Shown in pieces: positions 1 through 7,902 of a stretch of 38,168 nucleotides of DNA. How positions within the stretch are numbered: position 1 is the stretch's first letter; each line of letters opens with the position of its first letter. Source of the DNA: CAZYPB01 sp964649265 (GTDB lineage: Archaea; Micrarchaeota; Micrarchaeia; Burarchaeales; JAKAKT01); assembly GCA_964649265.1 (NCBI GenBank), contig CAZYPB010000005.1, positions 1-38,168 of the forward strand, written 5' to 3'. Under the pieces are notes generated by a model. It had not been told where the DNA came from. It ran no database searches and saw nothing but the letters and a program-made list of their open reading frames with translations. The position numbers were made by a program, and so were the translations under genes.

Positions 1-442
1 GCCTCTTTTCACAGTTTACATATTGAGTTGGTCCATCCACATTAGTTGTGGTGTGTCTAGCAACGAATACAGCCATGCCTTTTTCAGCGATCCCAGGTGC
101 GTGTCTATCGTCAAAGAGTTTCACCCCATCTCCTTGAAACCCTGGAAAATAAGCAACTAGTTCCCGGGGTTTACCTTCTTTTGGTAAAAAGAGTTTTCCC
201 TCAAGTGAGTTTCCGTTTTTGTCCTTAACGCGGACCCAGAAAACACGTAAAACCTTAAGCTCTTTTCCTCGATCGTTTTTTTGATTTTTTAGTTCAAAAC
301 AGAATCTGCCATCAAGCCCTGTTATTCCGATTCTTTCAAGGTATGATATCGCACTGTTTTTGAATTCGACTTTTTTGAATTTAGGTTTTTCATCTGAAGA
401 AACTCGTTTTTTTCTTTCTGCTTTAGCTTTTTCGTTTTGCAT
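1..442 (-). CDS. Alpha/beta hydrolase-like protein, C-terminus cut by window edge
   Basis: An open minus-strand frame runs from ATG at 442 off the left edge, giving about 147 residues without a stop. After a lysine-rich N-terminus (MQNEKAKAERKKR) comes a beta-rich part, then ELVAYFPGFQGDG and GIAEKGMAVFVARH. These resemble the first strands and oxyanion-hole loop of an alpha/beta hydrolase; the nucleophile elbow would lie beyond the edge. An in-frame stop about 20 nt upstream makes 442 the first ATG. The gene follows the methyltransferase stop at 461 by 18 nt, so the two are probably co-transcribed. The fold call is tentative and the substrate unknown. Confidence 0.6.
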   Translation of the reverse strand, partial: MQNEKAKAERKKRVSSDEKPKFKKVEFKNSAISYLERIGITGLDGRFCFELKNQKNDRGKELKVLRVFWVRVKDKNGNSLEGKLFLPKEGKPRELVAYFPGFQGDGVKLFDDRHAPGIAEKGMAVFVARHTTTNVDGPTQYVNCEKR

Positions 443-460
443 GAAACCAACAATAATTAC

Positions 461-1300
461 TCATTTGTCGTTTAAACGCTTTTTGCAAGAGAATATCGGC
501 CATAGATCCTTCATTGCATTATCCTCCGAACATTTTCTCTCTAGTAAAATAAAGTAAGGACTCATCCTTTTCAAGAAAAGAGTTTCAGTTTCGAAAACCC
601 ATTTCTTATCAAGATCCCTCCAGTAGTCATGGTTGAAATCATAAAGGGGTTTGAGCTTAGGGTGTTTCTCAGCTGCGCTCTTCATAAACTCAATGGCAAC
701 CTGAACCGAAGCTAGGTTCGTTTTCCTATCAACAGATCTAGCAAGTAACATGCAAAGAAATTCGAAAGCATGTTGGCGATAGTCTTTAGGAATAGGGGAG
801 ATTGCATAGGTTTCAACTATTTCAGTTGGATCGTTTGTGTAATCCTTTTCCTCAACAGTCTCAGTCCGGTGGATGAAAACACCTGAATCTCTGAGCATCC
901 TAGAAACATTAGTGTAGAAAGATGGTTGTTTTTCCAATGGAACATTCGCAACTGGAACGTCGCCAACTATTAAATCAAAACTTACTTCAGGCAATATCTG
1001 ATCGCACCAATCGCCGAGAACTTGCTTCTCTTCTTTCCATTTCGGCACTAAGCTGTTGAACTGCTTTAATGCCTGTGGGTTTATGTCTAGGATTGTTACC
1101 TTGTAATCCATCTCATGAAGAAGGTTTCTAAGCTCCCTTGTTGCCCCGAGAACCAATGCATCCCCGGGCTTTTTAGAATACCGATGAATCATATCCCTGT
1201 AGATCGATATCTCTCCTTTTGAGGGCCTTCCAGGAGGCAGGTAGTATTTCTCCCACTTGTCATACATTCTTGCCCATGGATCCTTGTAAACATCTGCCAT
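461..1300 (-). CDS. Class I SAM-dependent methyltransferase-like protein
   Basis: 279 residues. A Rossmann-type SAM site is visible: motif I DALVLGATREL (about residues 47-57), the acidic end of strand 2 in VTILDINP (about 68-75), and a motif IV-like FDLIVGD (about 108-114). The N-terminus (YLPPGRPSKGE) matches in pattern the FGPPARPTLAE segment of the protein at 2118-2912, so the two are paralogues with a shared N-terminal signature. The methyl acceptor is unknown. A TATA-like element about 25-30 nt upstream in the shared divergent intergenic region suggests a leaderless transcript. The hydrolase-like gene follows 18 nt downstream. Confidence 0.7.
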   Translation of the reverse strand: MADVYKDPWARMYDKWEKYYLPPGRPSKGEISIYRDMIHRYSKKPGDALVLGATRELRNLLHEMDYKVTILDINPQALKQFNSLVPKWKEEKQVLGDWCDQILPEVSFDLIVGDVPVANVPLEKQPSFYTNVSRMLRDSGVFIHRTETVEEKDYTNDPTEIVETYAISPIPKDYRQHAFEFLCMLLARSVDRKTNLASVQVAIEFMKSAAEKHPKLKPLYDFNHDYWRDLDKKWVFETETLFLKRMSPYFILLERKCSEDNAMKDLWPIFSCKKRLNDK

Positions 1301-1385
1301 GATATATATATTTTGCTTTTCCCATATAAATTATTAATTCCTACTGAAAGATAGGAATATAAATACTACGGTTCTAATCGATAAC
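1301..1385. promoter_or_regulatory. Divergent promoter region with a 7-bp inverted repeat
   Basis: This 85-bp AT-rich region separates the methyltransferase (minus) from the TrmB-like regulator (plus). A TATA-like TATAAAT at 1358-1364 lies about 25 bp before the regulator ATG, so that transcript is probably leaderless. An inverted repeat ATTCCTA (1337-1343) / TAGGAAT (1352-1358), spacer 8 nt, abuts that TATA box and lies between the two promoters. It is a plausible operator for the adjacent regulator; that role is inference. Confidence 0.5.
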
Positions 1386-2117
1386 ATGGAACCAGTTGCA
1401 CTTGAGGGATTCGGACTTAGTAGAAACGAATCGAAAGTCTATGTGGCACTCCTTGGGGAAGGTACGTGTGGGGTGAATAGGATAGTGCAACTGACAGGCC
1501 TCTATGCACCAAGAGTTTACGAAGCACTTGATAGGCTGGTTATGAAGGGGCTTGCATCTTTTGTTCATAAGGGAAAGAAAAAGGAGTTCAAGGCGACCAA
1601 CCCAAACAGATTTAGAGAAATCTTAGGAGATATGGAAGAAAAACTCTCGAGAATTATGCCTGAGCTTATAGAATTACAGAGCGGAACCACAGGTGGACAG
1701 AAGGCAACAGTCTATGTGGGAAAGGAAGGTATAAGGAGTGTGATGAAGGATGTTCTCGAAGAGATTAAAGCCGAAGGGAGGTATGATGACTTTGGGGTGA
1801 GTGGACTTTTCTATGATGTTATGGGTCCTTTCTGGGACTACTGGCAACTTAATAAGAAGAAACACGGAGTAAAAAGCAGATGTATATTTGATGAGAGAAT
1901 TAAGAGAAAGGGAACCTTTGTCAATAGATATTTTGGACAGGCAAAATATGTCTCAAAAAACTACTACACGCCAACAGATACGTTCATACTCAAAGAGAAG
2001 ATACTCATGTGTATGTGGAGTGCGAAGCCTCCTGTTGCTGTACTAATACATGATAAAGATACTGCTGTGGGGTACCGTAAATACTTCAACATCATGTGGG
2101 AGAGTGCAAGAGGATAG
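1386..2117 (+). CDS. TrmB-family transcriptional regulator
   Basis: 243 residues. The N-terminal 70 residues form a winged helix typical of TrmB: LEGFGLSRNESKVYVALL, then a recognition-helix region LTGLYAPRVYEALDRLV and a wing FVHKGKKKEFKA. A short coiled coil (DMEEKLSRIMPEL) leads to a C-terminal alpha/beta domain (about 105-243) like the effector-binding domain of the family. TrmB proteins classically sense sugars, but this ligand cannot be inferred. The gene is divergent from one methyltransferase and convergent with its paralogue (stop codons abut at 2117/2118). The inverted repeat at its promoter suggests autoregulation and control of the methyltransferase at 461-1300. Confidence 0.8.
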   Translation: MEPVALEGFGLSRNESKVYVALLGEGTCGVNRIVQLTGLYAPRVYEALDRLVMKGLASFVHKGKKKEFKATNPNRFREILGDMEEKLSRIMPELIELQSGTTGGQKATVYVGKEGIRSVMKDVLEEIKAEGRYDDFGVSGLFYDVMGPFWDYWQLNKKKHGVKSRCIFDERIKRKGTFVNRYFGQAKYVSKNYYTPTDTFILKEKILMCMWSAKPPVAVLIHDKDTAVGYRKYFNIMWESARG

Positions 2118-2912
2118 CTATTTCTTCACAAGTACGTAGATCACCCAGTTGTTTGAAAACTTTTCAGTATGATTTATCATCTTCTCTATGTCATACATGC
2201 CATAGATGAATTTCTCAAAATCATCCCGCTCAACAAGATAGCTTTCCTTATCATAGTATCTTATGGAATTGAAAACCTCTATGCAGACAATGGGAAAGAG
2301 CCCCCTGCCGACATCTCGTTTTATCTTATCGTAGATTTCGCTAAGTATAACTTTTCCAACTTCGTTTTTGTAATAAGTTATGAATGGAACATACAAATTT
2401 TCATACATCTCTTTCTTTGTTTTACACCTACTTATCTCCCCAACAAGTGTATCAGGACTGACGAAATCCTGTCCAATCTCATAAAGCATTATGCGTGTTA
2501 CCCATTTTCCCCCAGGTTTAAGGGAAGCGTGAACCTTCTTTATTATCTTCTTTGCATCAGAAGGTGTTACAACTGACAGTATATTATCACTTAGAACTAG
2601 ATCGAACTCTGATTTGAAATCAATCTCCGTCCAGTTCTTGTTCACGTAAACCTCCTTCTCCGCATTGTGGCCCATAAGGCTCTGTGATTCCTTGTAATTC
2701 TTCTCATCGAAATCAACAACTGTAATGTGAAGGTCGAATCTAGACGCAGCGTCCCTTATCTCAGGCGTAGAACCAAGAAGCAGTATTTTAGCACTGGGGT
2801 TGAGTTTTGTCATCTGACTTCCATATACTCTGGACTCTGCCAACGTCGGTCTTGCAGGTGGTCCAAAACTCCTTCTCCATTCAAGAGCATGCGATTCGTC
2901 CCATAAAGACAT
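2118..2912 (-). CDS. Class I SAM-dependent methyltransferase-like protein (paralogue)
   Basis: 264 residues. SAM-binding motif I is AKILLLGSTPEIRD (about 40-53), the strand-2 acidic residue sits in ITVVDFDE, and a motif IV-like FDLVLSDN (about 106-113) is followed by a post-motif segment SLKPGGKWVTR. The FGPPARPTLAESRVYG segment parallels that of the methyltransferase at 461-1300. ATG at 2912 is 4 nt after the Rad50 stop with GTGAT just before it, so it is translated as the distal gene of a Rad50 transcript. Acceptor substrate unknown. Confidence 0.7.
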   Translation of the reverse strand: MSLWDESHALEWRRSFGPPARPTLAESRVYGSQMTKLNPSAKILLLGSTPEIRDAASRFDLHITVVDFDEKNYKESQSLMGHNAEKEVYVNKNWTEIDFKSEFDLVLSDNILSVVTPSDAKKIIKKVHASLKPGGKWVTRIMLYEIGQDFVSPDTLVGEISRCKTKKEMYENLYVPFITYYKNEVGKVILSEIYDKIKRDVGRGLFPIVCIEVFNSIRYYDKESYLVERDDFEKFIYGMYDIEKMINHTEKFSNNWVIYVLVKK

Positions 2913-2916
2913 GGTA

Positions 2917-5187
2917 TCACTCTAGTTTCTCAACAATGCTTGGGCCGTTCTCCTTTTTGTTTCTTGTTATCATGTAGAGCCTTCCGCTTGCTGCATCCCG
3001 TAGGTTTTCATCGTGAGTTATAACGAATGTTTGGTCAACTATCTCAGGAATCTTATTGTAAAGTGTGTTCGAAAGATAGCGCACCGCTTCTCCGTCCAGA
3101 TTGTGCGTTGGTTCATCAAGAATAAGCCAATTCAGGTTTGGGGCAAGGACAATCGAGAATGCTATTCTGAGTGCAAGGCATGCTGTAGCTCTCTCCCCTC
3201 CACTAGCTATACCATCAACAGATACCCATTCTCCCCCAACCTTTGCCTCAAGATCATATCCCTTGTCATCTGATTTAAGACGGAGTTCGTTGTAATCTCC
3301 ATACGGGTAAACTGAAGACCATATTTCAGTCATTGCTGAATTTATTGAGGATATAAGTAATTCCCTTAAATCTTTCTGAGTATCTATTACGCAATTCTGA
3401 AAAACTGAGAAACTCTCAAGACTGGAATCTATTTTCATTATTGTTCTAGAATGTTTCTCAAGATCCGCGAGCTTCTCTGACTGTATCTTTATTGCTTCAC
3501 CTATGCGTGAATTTTCTCTCTCAAGCCCCTCAAGCTTTGCACTCTTTCCGCTTTCATCAACTCTCTCTTTCTCTATACCCGTTCTTAGTTGCTCGTATTC
3601 CTTTTTGTTGAACGACGTTCCTGAAAGTTTCTTCTCTGTTAGGGAAAGTTCATCAACAAGTGATAACAGCTTAAGTTTCTCTTCTAGGCCTCGCAGTGAA
3701 CTTTCACATGAAGATATTTCTTTCTCTTTCTCTTGGAGCTGTGATTCGAGCTTGTTTTTCTTTTCAGTGTTTGATAGAAGAGATGAATCAAGATCCTCCT
3801 TTTTCCAAGGGATCGTTATTTCAGATATCTTTGCTTCTAAGGAGCTAGCATAGAGAAGCGTTTTCTGACTTTTCCTCAGTTCAAGGGATTTCTTCTCTGA
3901 ATTATTTTCCATCTCCTTTATTTTATTGCCAGTCTGTTTCAGCCAGCTGTTCCTGCTTGAAACAAGCTCCTTTTTTCTATCATCTGAAAGCGATGTCTCG
4001 CATACTGGGCACTTTCCCTTTCCTCTCTCCAGTTCCTTGTTTGCCTCGAGTATCTCATTAGCTTTTGCCCTCAGAGCCATTAGCTCCTCATTCTTTTTGT
4101 TTAGTTCATCTGCATTATAATTAAGTTCTTTCTCAATATCTGAAAGTTTTTTTCCGCCCAGGAGCTTGGACAGTTCTCCCCCCAGTTCAGTTCTTCTCTT
4201 TTTCTTCTCTTCTAGTTGGTTCAGCTTGCTTTTGTCTGATGCGATAATCTCCTGAATCTCCCGTATGGAGATCTTTAATTTAGAGAGTTCCTCCTTCCGT
4301 TCATCCATCTCCTTCTTTTCCTTTTCTTTTTGCTCAGACAATCTCTCATTATCAAGATCTTCAGGTCTGCACTTAAAGCGTTCGCAGGATGAGCTTATTG
4401 TGTGGGATAACCCTGTTTTCTTTTCAGAGAGGTTCTCGAAAATCCTCCTAGTTGACTCCAGTTCGGAGAGCTTGCTTTCAAGATCTTTTCTTCTAGATGA
4501 GATCTCTCCAAGTTCTCTGCTTATTGCTTGCATATCCTTTTCTATTTGATTTCTTTCGTCTCTGTTTTTTAGAAGTTCATCTTTTGTTTTATTGATATCT
4601 CCTGCCTTCACAAATGATTCTCTATCAGTTTTCATATCCTTGAGGCGGTTCACTGTTTTAACAAGCTCTGAACGCACTTTCTCAAACCTATCTATTCCGA
4701 GAAGTCCATCTATCTGTTTCTTCCTATCCCCTCTTGGGAGTTCTAGGAAGTAGTCAATATTGTTCTGTTCGGAGTATATCGCCCTTGTGAAAAGGTCATA
4801 GTCGATTGAAAGCAGGTTTGTTATGTATTCATTTACTCTCTTTGGCTGGGGTCCCTCTATGAGCTTGTTTTCTTTTCTTATCTCTGCCTCTGTTTTTCCA
4901 TCCACAGTTAGCTTTCTTTTAACTGTGTAATTGGAACCGTTGTGGGTGAAACCCAGTTTCACTTCTGCAGAATCCTCCTGTCCGGGCCTTGATTTAATAA
5001 CATCCGCTAGTTTGAGTTTCCTATGTTGCAGCGCAGGGAAATTACCGAATAGCGCAAAGCACAGCGCATCCATCAGCGAGCTCTTACCCGAGCCCATTAT
5101 GCCTATTATTATGTTTGTTCCTTTAGAGAACTCAAGGGATGATGAAACATGGGAACGCCAATTTAAGAGCTCAAGAGAAGTTATCAT
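2917..5187 (-). CDS. rad50: DNA double-strand break repair ATPase Rad50
   Basis: 756 residues with SMC/Rad50 architecture: N-terminal ATPase half with Walker A GIMGSGKSS (residues 29-37) and a Q-loop region SEQNNIDYFL, two long coiled-coil arms, a zinc-hook CPVC near residues 393-396, and a C-terminal half with signature IASGGERATA, Walker B NWLILDEPTHNLD and an H-loop FVITHDE. Rad50 works with the nuclease Mre11 to process DNA ends. It is somewhat shorter than the roughly 880-residue Pyrococcus protein, mainly in the arms. No mre11 lies beside it here, unlike many archaeal genomes. It is divergent from the Mut7-C gene, with 37 bp between starts. Confidence 0.92.
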   Translation of the reverse strand: MITSLELLNWRSHVSSSLEFSKGTNIIIGIMGSGKSSLMDALCFALFGNFPALQHRKLKLADVIKSRPGQEDSAEVKLGFTHNGSNYTVKRKLTVDGKTEAEIRKENKLIEGPQPKRVNEYITNLLSIDYDLFTRAIYSEQNNIDYFLELPRGDRKKQIDGLLGIDRFEKVRSELVKTVNRLKDMKTDRESFVKAGDINKTKDELLKNRDERNQIEKDMQAISRELGEISSRRKDLESKLSELESTRRIFENLSEKKTGLSHTISSSCERFKCRPEDLDNERLSEQKEKEKKEMDERKEELSKLKISIREIQEIIASDKSKLNQLEEKKKRRTELGGELSKLLGGKKLSDIEKELNYNADELNKKNEELMALRAKANEILEANKELERGKGKCPVCETSLSDDRKKELVSSRNSWLKQTGNKIKEMENNSEKKSLELRKSQKTLLYASSLEAKISEITIPWKKEDLDSSLLSNTEKKNKLESQLQEKEKEISSCESSLRGLEEKLKLLSLVDELSLTEKKLSGTSFNKKEYEQLRTGIEKERVDESGKSAKLEGLERENSRIGEAIKIQSEKLADLEKHSRTIMKIDSSLESFSVFQNCVIDTQKDLRELLISSINSAMTEIWSSVYPYGDYNELRLKSDDKGYDLEAKVGGEWVSVDGIASGGERATACLALRIAFSIVLAPNLNWLILDEPTHNLDGEAVRYLSNTLYNKIPEIVDQTFVITHDENLRDAASGRLYMITRNKKENGPSIVEKLE

Positions 5188-5224
5188 AGCGACCGTTAAA
5201 TAGCTTGTTTTTAAAAGTTATATT

Positions 5225-5719
5225 ATGTTTGTTGCAGATCTGATGCTGAAGAAACTTGCCAGATGGCTAAGGATCCTCGGGGTCGATACAGTTTACCCGG
5301 ACGTGATAGAAGATAACGATATACTTAAGCTAGCAAAGAAGGAGGGCAGGGTATTGCTAACGCAGGATGTTGAACTTGCTTCAAGAGCTGGCAAGTACGG
5401 AGTTAGGGCATGCCTTGTTCCAAGAGATGATATTTTTGAAAAGCAGATTGCATCCGTGTTTAAAGAATTCCATCTTGAGTTGGATTTTCCGGAGAAAACA
5501 CGCTGCCCGCAGTGCAACAGTTCACTTGAAATTGTTGGGAAAACAGAGATAAAGGGGAACAGTAATGTTCCGGAAAAGGTTTTTGAGAAACAGAGTAAAT
5601 TCTGGCTATGTTGCAATTGCGGAAAGGTCTACTGGGAAGGATCGCATTGGGAAAAAATAGAAAAAAGTGTAAAAAAAATAAATCAGCTTATTAATCCTAC
5701 ATCAGTTATCTCTGCCTGA
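5225..5719 (+). CDS. Mut7-C RNAse-domain protein with zinc ribbon
   Basis: 164 residues. The N-terminus FVADLMLKKLARWLRILG and the following DNDILKLAKKEGRVLLTQD are typical of the Mut7-C (DUF82) domain, a PIN-like fold with conserved acidic residues (D5, and D in LTQD) expected to bind metal. The C-terminal part has a zinc ribbon, CPQC and CCNC. The family is a predicted RNase; the RNA target is unknown. Its last 37 nt overlap the 3' end of the convergent aEF-1beta gene, so the two transcripts are antisense at their ends. Confidence 0.82.
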   Translation: MFVADLMLKKLARWLRILGVDTVYPDVIEDNDILKLAKKEGRVLLTQDVELASRAGKYGVRACLVPRDDIFEKQIASVFKEFHLELDFPEKTRCPQCNSSLEIVGKTEIKGNSNVPEKVFEKQSKFWLCCNCGKVYWEGSHWEKIEKSVKKINQLINPTSVISA

Positions 5720-5934
5720 GAGACTCCAGGTATCTTCTTAACTCTCTCTTCTATGTCCCCCATGCCTTCCTTGTCTTCTCGGACAATTGTAACCTTAAGA
5801 GCCTTGAAACCAAAGGCAACTGGCTCCTCATCTATCCTTGCAGGGTTTATCTGTTCCTGAATATCTTTTTTTATTTGTTCAAACTTCTCCATATCCTCAG
5901 GAAATACTTTAAGAAGTGCTGCAACTTTACCCAA
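5683..5934 (-). CDS. ef1b: Translation elongation factor aEF-1beta
   Basis: 83 residues from the proposed TTG start (MGKVAALLKVFPED...), the usual length for archaeal EF-1beta, the nucleotide exchange factor of EF-1alpha. The family pattern is clear: GKVAALLKVFPE at the start, FGFKALKVTIV in the middle, and an acidic end VSQAEITDVGLIS. The TTG at 5934 is preferred to an ATG at 5979 because a GAGGTGAT ribosome site lies just before it and the family begins at this GKV. It follows the zinc-ribbon gene by 14 nt, a known archaeal pairing. Confidence 0.9.
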   Translation of the reverse strand: MGKVAALLKVFPEDMEKFEQIKKDIQEQINPARIDEEPVAFGFKALKVTIVREDKEGMGDIEERVKKIPGVSQAEITDVGLIS

Positions 5935-5948
5935 AAGAATCACCTCAA

Positions 5949-6107
5949 TTAAGGTCCTTCGAAACCACATTTCTTGCACTGGTATGTGTTCCTATTTTCT
6001 CTGCAGGAGTGACACCTAACTACCTTTTCCTGACCACAACTTGGGCATGGAAATTCGGCATAGTCCTTTGTCTGTCTCCCACAACATGAACAGTTCTTTA
6101 ATGCCAT
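5949..6107 (-). CDS. Small four-CxxC zinc-ribbon protein (HVO_2753/COG2888-like)
   Basis: 52 residues. Pairs of cysteines are arranged as CSCC, CPSC, CHSC and CKKC, enough for two zinc knuckles. Translation starts at ATG 6107 after a GGTGAT ribosome site and ends 14 nt before the aEF-1beta TTG. Small archaeal proteins of this layout beside EF-1beta are predicted translation-associated RNA-binding zinc ribbons. Size, cysteine spacing and context agree; the molecular role is not shown by the sequence. Confidence 0.85.
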   Translation of the reverse strand: MALKNCSCCGRQTKDYAEFPCPSCGQEKVVRCHSCRENRNTYQCKKCGFEGP

Positions 6108-6172
6108 AGTATCACCATTAATAAATCCTAGAGGTCTAATTATACAACCTCAAAGGTTAAAAAACCTTCATG

Positions 6173-6319
6173 GCCCCCATAGTCTAGCTTGGATAGGATG
6201 CGAGCTTGCGGAGCTTGAGGCCCGAGTTCAAATAACCGTCCCTTTCTTTTCGAAAAGAAAGGTCTGGTTGAACCCCAAAGAAAACAACTGGAGGTTCGTT
6301 GAAAATCTCGGTGGGGGCA
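6173..6319 (+). tRNA. tRNA-Arg(GCG) with a T-loop intron
   Basis: The cloverleaf folds by hand: acceptor GCCCCCA (6173-6179) with TGGGGGC (6312-6318), discriminator A at 6319; D-stem GTCT/GGAT; anticodon stem CGAGC/GCTTG with loop TTGCGGA, anticodon GCG (6208-6210), reading CGC/CGU arginine codons. The T-stem CCGAG (6222-6226) pairs with CTCGG (6307-6311), but 73 extra bases sit in the T-loop. Removing 6233-6305 restores TTCAAAT. No CCA is encoded. A hairpin AAGGTT-AAAA-AACCTT (6153-6168) lies just upstream. Confidence 0.88.
6233..6305 (+). other. 73-nt tRNA-Arg intron between positions 59 and 60
   Basis: The splice sites form a relaxed bulge-helix-bulge: exon TTCA (6227-6230) pairs with TGAA (6300-6303) inside the T-stem, and both sites are AAT bulges (6231-6233 and 6304-6306) cut as AA^T. 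The intron body folds through AACC (6234-6237) with GGTT (6293-6296), plus a strong internal hairpin CCTTTCTT/AAGAAAGG (6240-6261). Because A and T repeat at both borders, the exact cut can slide by a few bases without changing the mature tRNA. Confidence 0.75.
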
Positions 6320-6363
6320 TACGTTTTATAAAGAATTTAAACATATAAAGCGCAAATTAGTTC

Positions 6364-7110
6364 ATGGAAGTTCAGAGGAATAGGAAAACTGTAAGGAACA
6401 GAAAAACTGTTAGAATGCGCGCTTTTCCCACAACTGATGATAAGACTGTTTTTGAGCATATTCAGGATAAGAAATTGGGAAAAGGAAAGGATATGACTCG
6501 TGTTCGTAAGTATATATCAAAACACTTCGATAAGTACATTCATGATAAAGAGTTTGTTGTTGTGGGGTACCATGCACCCATGCTTCTAAAGATGCTAAAG
6601 GATGAGAATATACCTCTTGGAGAGGATCTGGAGGATACTTTCGGGAAGTTGTTTCAGGGGAAAGTGGTTGTTGAAATAGGCTGTAGGAATGGGGGATTCC
6701 TTGAGTTCGCAGCTCATCATGGAGCAAATGTTGCGGGCAGTACTGGTTCAAAATACATGAGGCAGGCACAGGCACTTTTGATAAGAAACAACGCAAAGCT
6801 GGTTCAAGCTGGTGGGGAGAGCGCAGGGTATTTTCTCCAGGATCTAAAACCTGATTACATCGTCTCCCTGAATTTCTTTGATAATAGGAGGTGGGGGGTT
6901 TTGCCTGTTCCACTTATACCTTTTATTGCAAGCACTTCTGCAGCTGCAACTGAGAAAACTGTCTGCTACATAACTCCGAGTGTAGACTCAGGCTCAGTAA
7001 TTAAGAGAAGCGATCTTTTACAGGTAAGTGGGATAAGTGATGTGAGGGGCAGTGACCCAAAAAGTAGCAACTGGGCAAAAACAGTCTATAGTTTCAGATT
7101 CAAGGAATAG
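6364..7110 (+). CDS. SAM-methyltransferase-like protein of unknown target
   Basis: 248 residues. After a basic N-terminus with a tandem RNRKTV duplication (residues 5-10 and 11-16), a helical part leads to a Rossmann segment VVVEIGCRNGGFLEFAAHHG, which fits SAM motif I, and later PDYIVSLNFFD in the motif IV position. The C-terminal third does not resemble a family I can name. A TATA-like stretch (ATTTAAACATATAAAG, from about 6335) lies about 25 bp before ATG 6364, so it is probably leaderless. Its end abuts the convergent lipoprotein gene (7110/7111). Confidence 0.6.
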   Translation: MEVQRNRKTVRNRKTVRMRAFPTTDDKTVFEHIQDKKLGKGKDMTRVRKYISKHFDKYIHDKEFVVVGYHAPMLLKMLKDENIPLGEDLEDTFGKLFQGKVVVEIGCRNGGFLEFAAHHGANVAGSTGSKYMRQAQALLIRNNAKLVQAGGESAGYFLQDLKPDYIVSLNFFDNRRWGVLPVPLIPFIASTSAAATEKTVCYITPSVDSGSVIKRSDLLQVSGISDVRGSDPKSSNWAKTVYSFRFKE

Positions 7111-7563
7111 TCAAGTCCATGTTGCATTAGGTAGGTCTATTACAATCGTACCAGGCTTTACTTTGCTCACGTATTCGTGGCACATGTCTCTCTGGTCCTG
7201 ATTATTTATCCCATCACATATCGAGTGATCAAGCTCAACTATTGCAACGCTTCCAATGCACTCTCCTTCTTGGTAATCATCGGAGATCCCCTTGCAAAGT
7301 AGATGATCTCGTTTAACAACTGCAGTGCAATAGGTCTGCATGTCATTGAGTTCTATTCTACCACAGAGCTCAAGATCCTCTGTTTGAACAGCAATCAGGT
7401 AAAGGCAATTGTCCCTCTCAGGATCATCTTTTGGAATCCCCTCACAAAGGGATGGATCCTTTTTCTCTACTGCCTCAACTCTCTTGTCATGAGAACTAAT
7501 ACAGCCTGAAAAAATAAGGGAAAAAAACAAAAATAATAGAAAAAGGTTCCTCAATGAAGTCAC
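7111..7563 (-). CDS. Cysteine-repeat lipoprotein
   Basis: 150 residues. The N-terminus is a signal sequence (NLFLLFLFFSLIFSGC) ending in a lipobox-like SGC, so the mature protein probably starts at Cys21 and is lipid-anchored outside the cell. The rest has about four copies of a 25-30 residue unit with two cysteines (for example CEGI then NCLYLIA; CGRI then YCTAVV; CKGI then ECIGSVA; CDGI then MCHEYV), which probably pair as disulfides. ATG 7563 overlaps the preceding stop in an ATGA. Last of a three-gene membrane operon. Function unknown. Confidence 0.65.
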   Translation of the reverse strand: MTSLRNLFLLFLFFSLIFSGCISSHDKRVEAVEKKDPSLCEGIPKDDPERDNCLYLIAVQTEDLELCGRIELNDMQTYCTAVVKRDHLLCKGISDDYQEGECIGSVAIVELDHSICDGINNQDQRDMCHEYVSKVKPGTIVIDLPNATWT

Positions 7564-7901
7564 TTCCTGTTCTTTACTCTATAAAGAGCAGTATTCATCT
7601 TGTTTTTATAATACGCTCCAAGAAGAAGGAGTATACATCCGCCAATCATTGCACCTGCTCCCTGAACACCCAGAACAGAGTCAACGTATGTCCCTAATCC
7701 CAGTATAAGGATTATGGCACCAGATGCGAAGAAAAGAGCACTGTAGATTATTGGAGGAACCACGTTGTTTATTGTATCTATGCTCTGGCGAGTCATCTCC
7801 TCTATGTTTTCCTTAAGTCTTTTGGAGGCATCATCTACAATCCGGTTCATGAACTTTCCGGAAACTGCGCCCATTAGAAACTCACTAATGACGTCAATCA
7901 T
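7560..7901 (-). CDS. Two-TM membrane protein (YqjE/holin-superfamily-like)
   Basis: About 113 residues from ATG 7901 (MIDVISEFLMGAVSG...). An earlier ATG at 7955 is open but lies inside the upstream gene, whereas 7901 has GGAGGGG 7-8 nt before it and starts next to that gene's stop. An amphipathic N-terminal half precedes two hydrophobic helices (PPIIYSALFFASGAIILILG and a GAGAMIGGCILLLLGAYY segment) and a basic tail. Size and topology recall the DUF1469/YqjE group, which in bacteria often follows a DUF883/YqjD-like gene as here. The resemblance is topological only. Confidence 0.55.
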   Translation of the reverse strand: MIDVISEFLMGAVSGKFMNRIVDDASKRLKENIEEMTRQSIDTINNVVPPIIYSALFFASGAIILILGLGTYVDSVLGVQGAGAMIGGCILLLLGAYYKNKMNTALYRVKNRK

Positions 7902-7902
7902 C

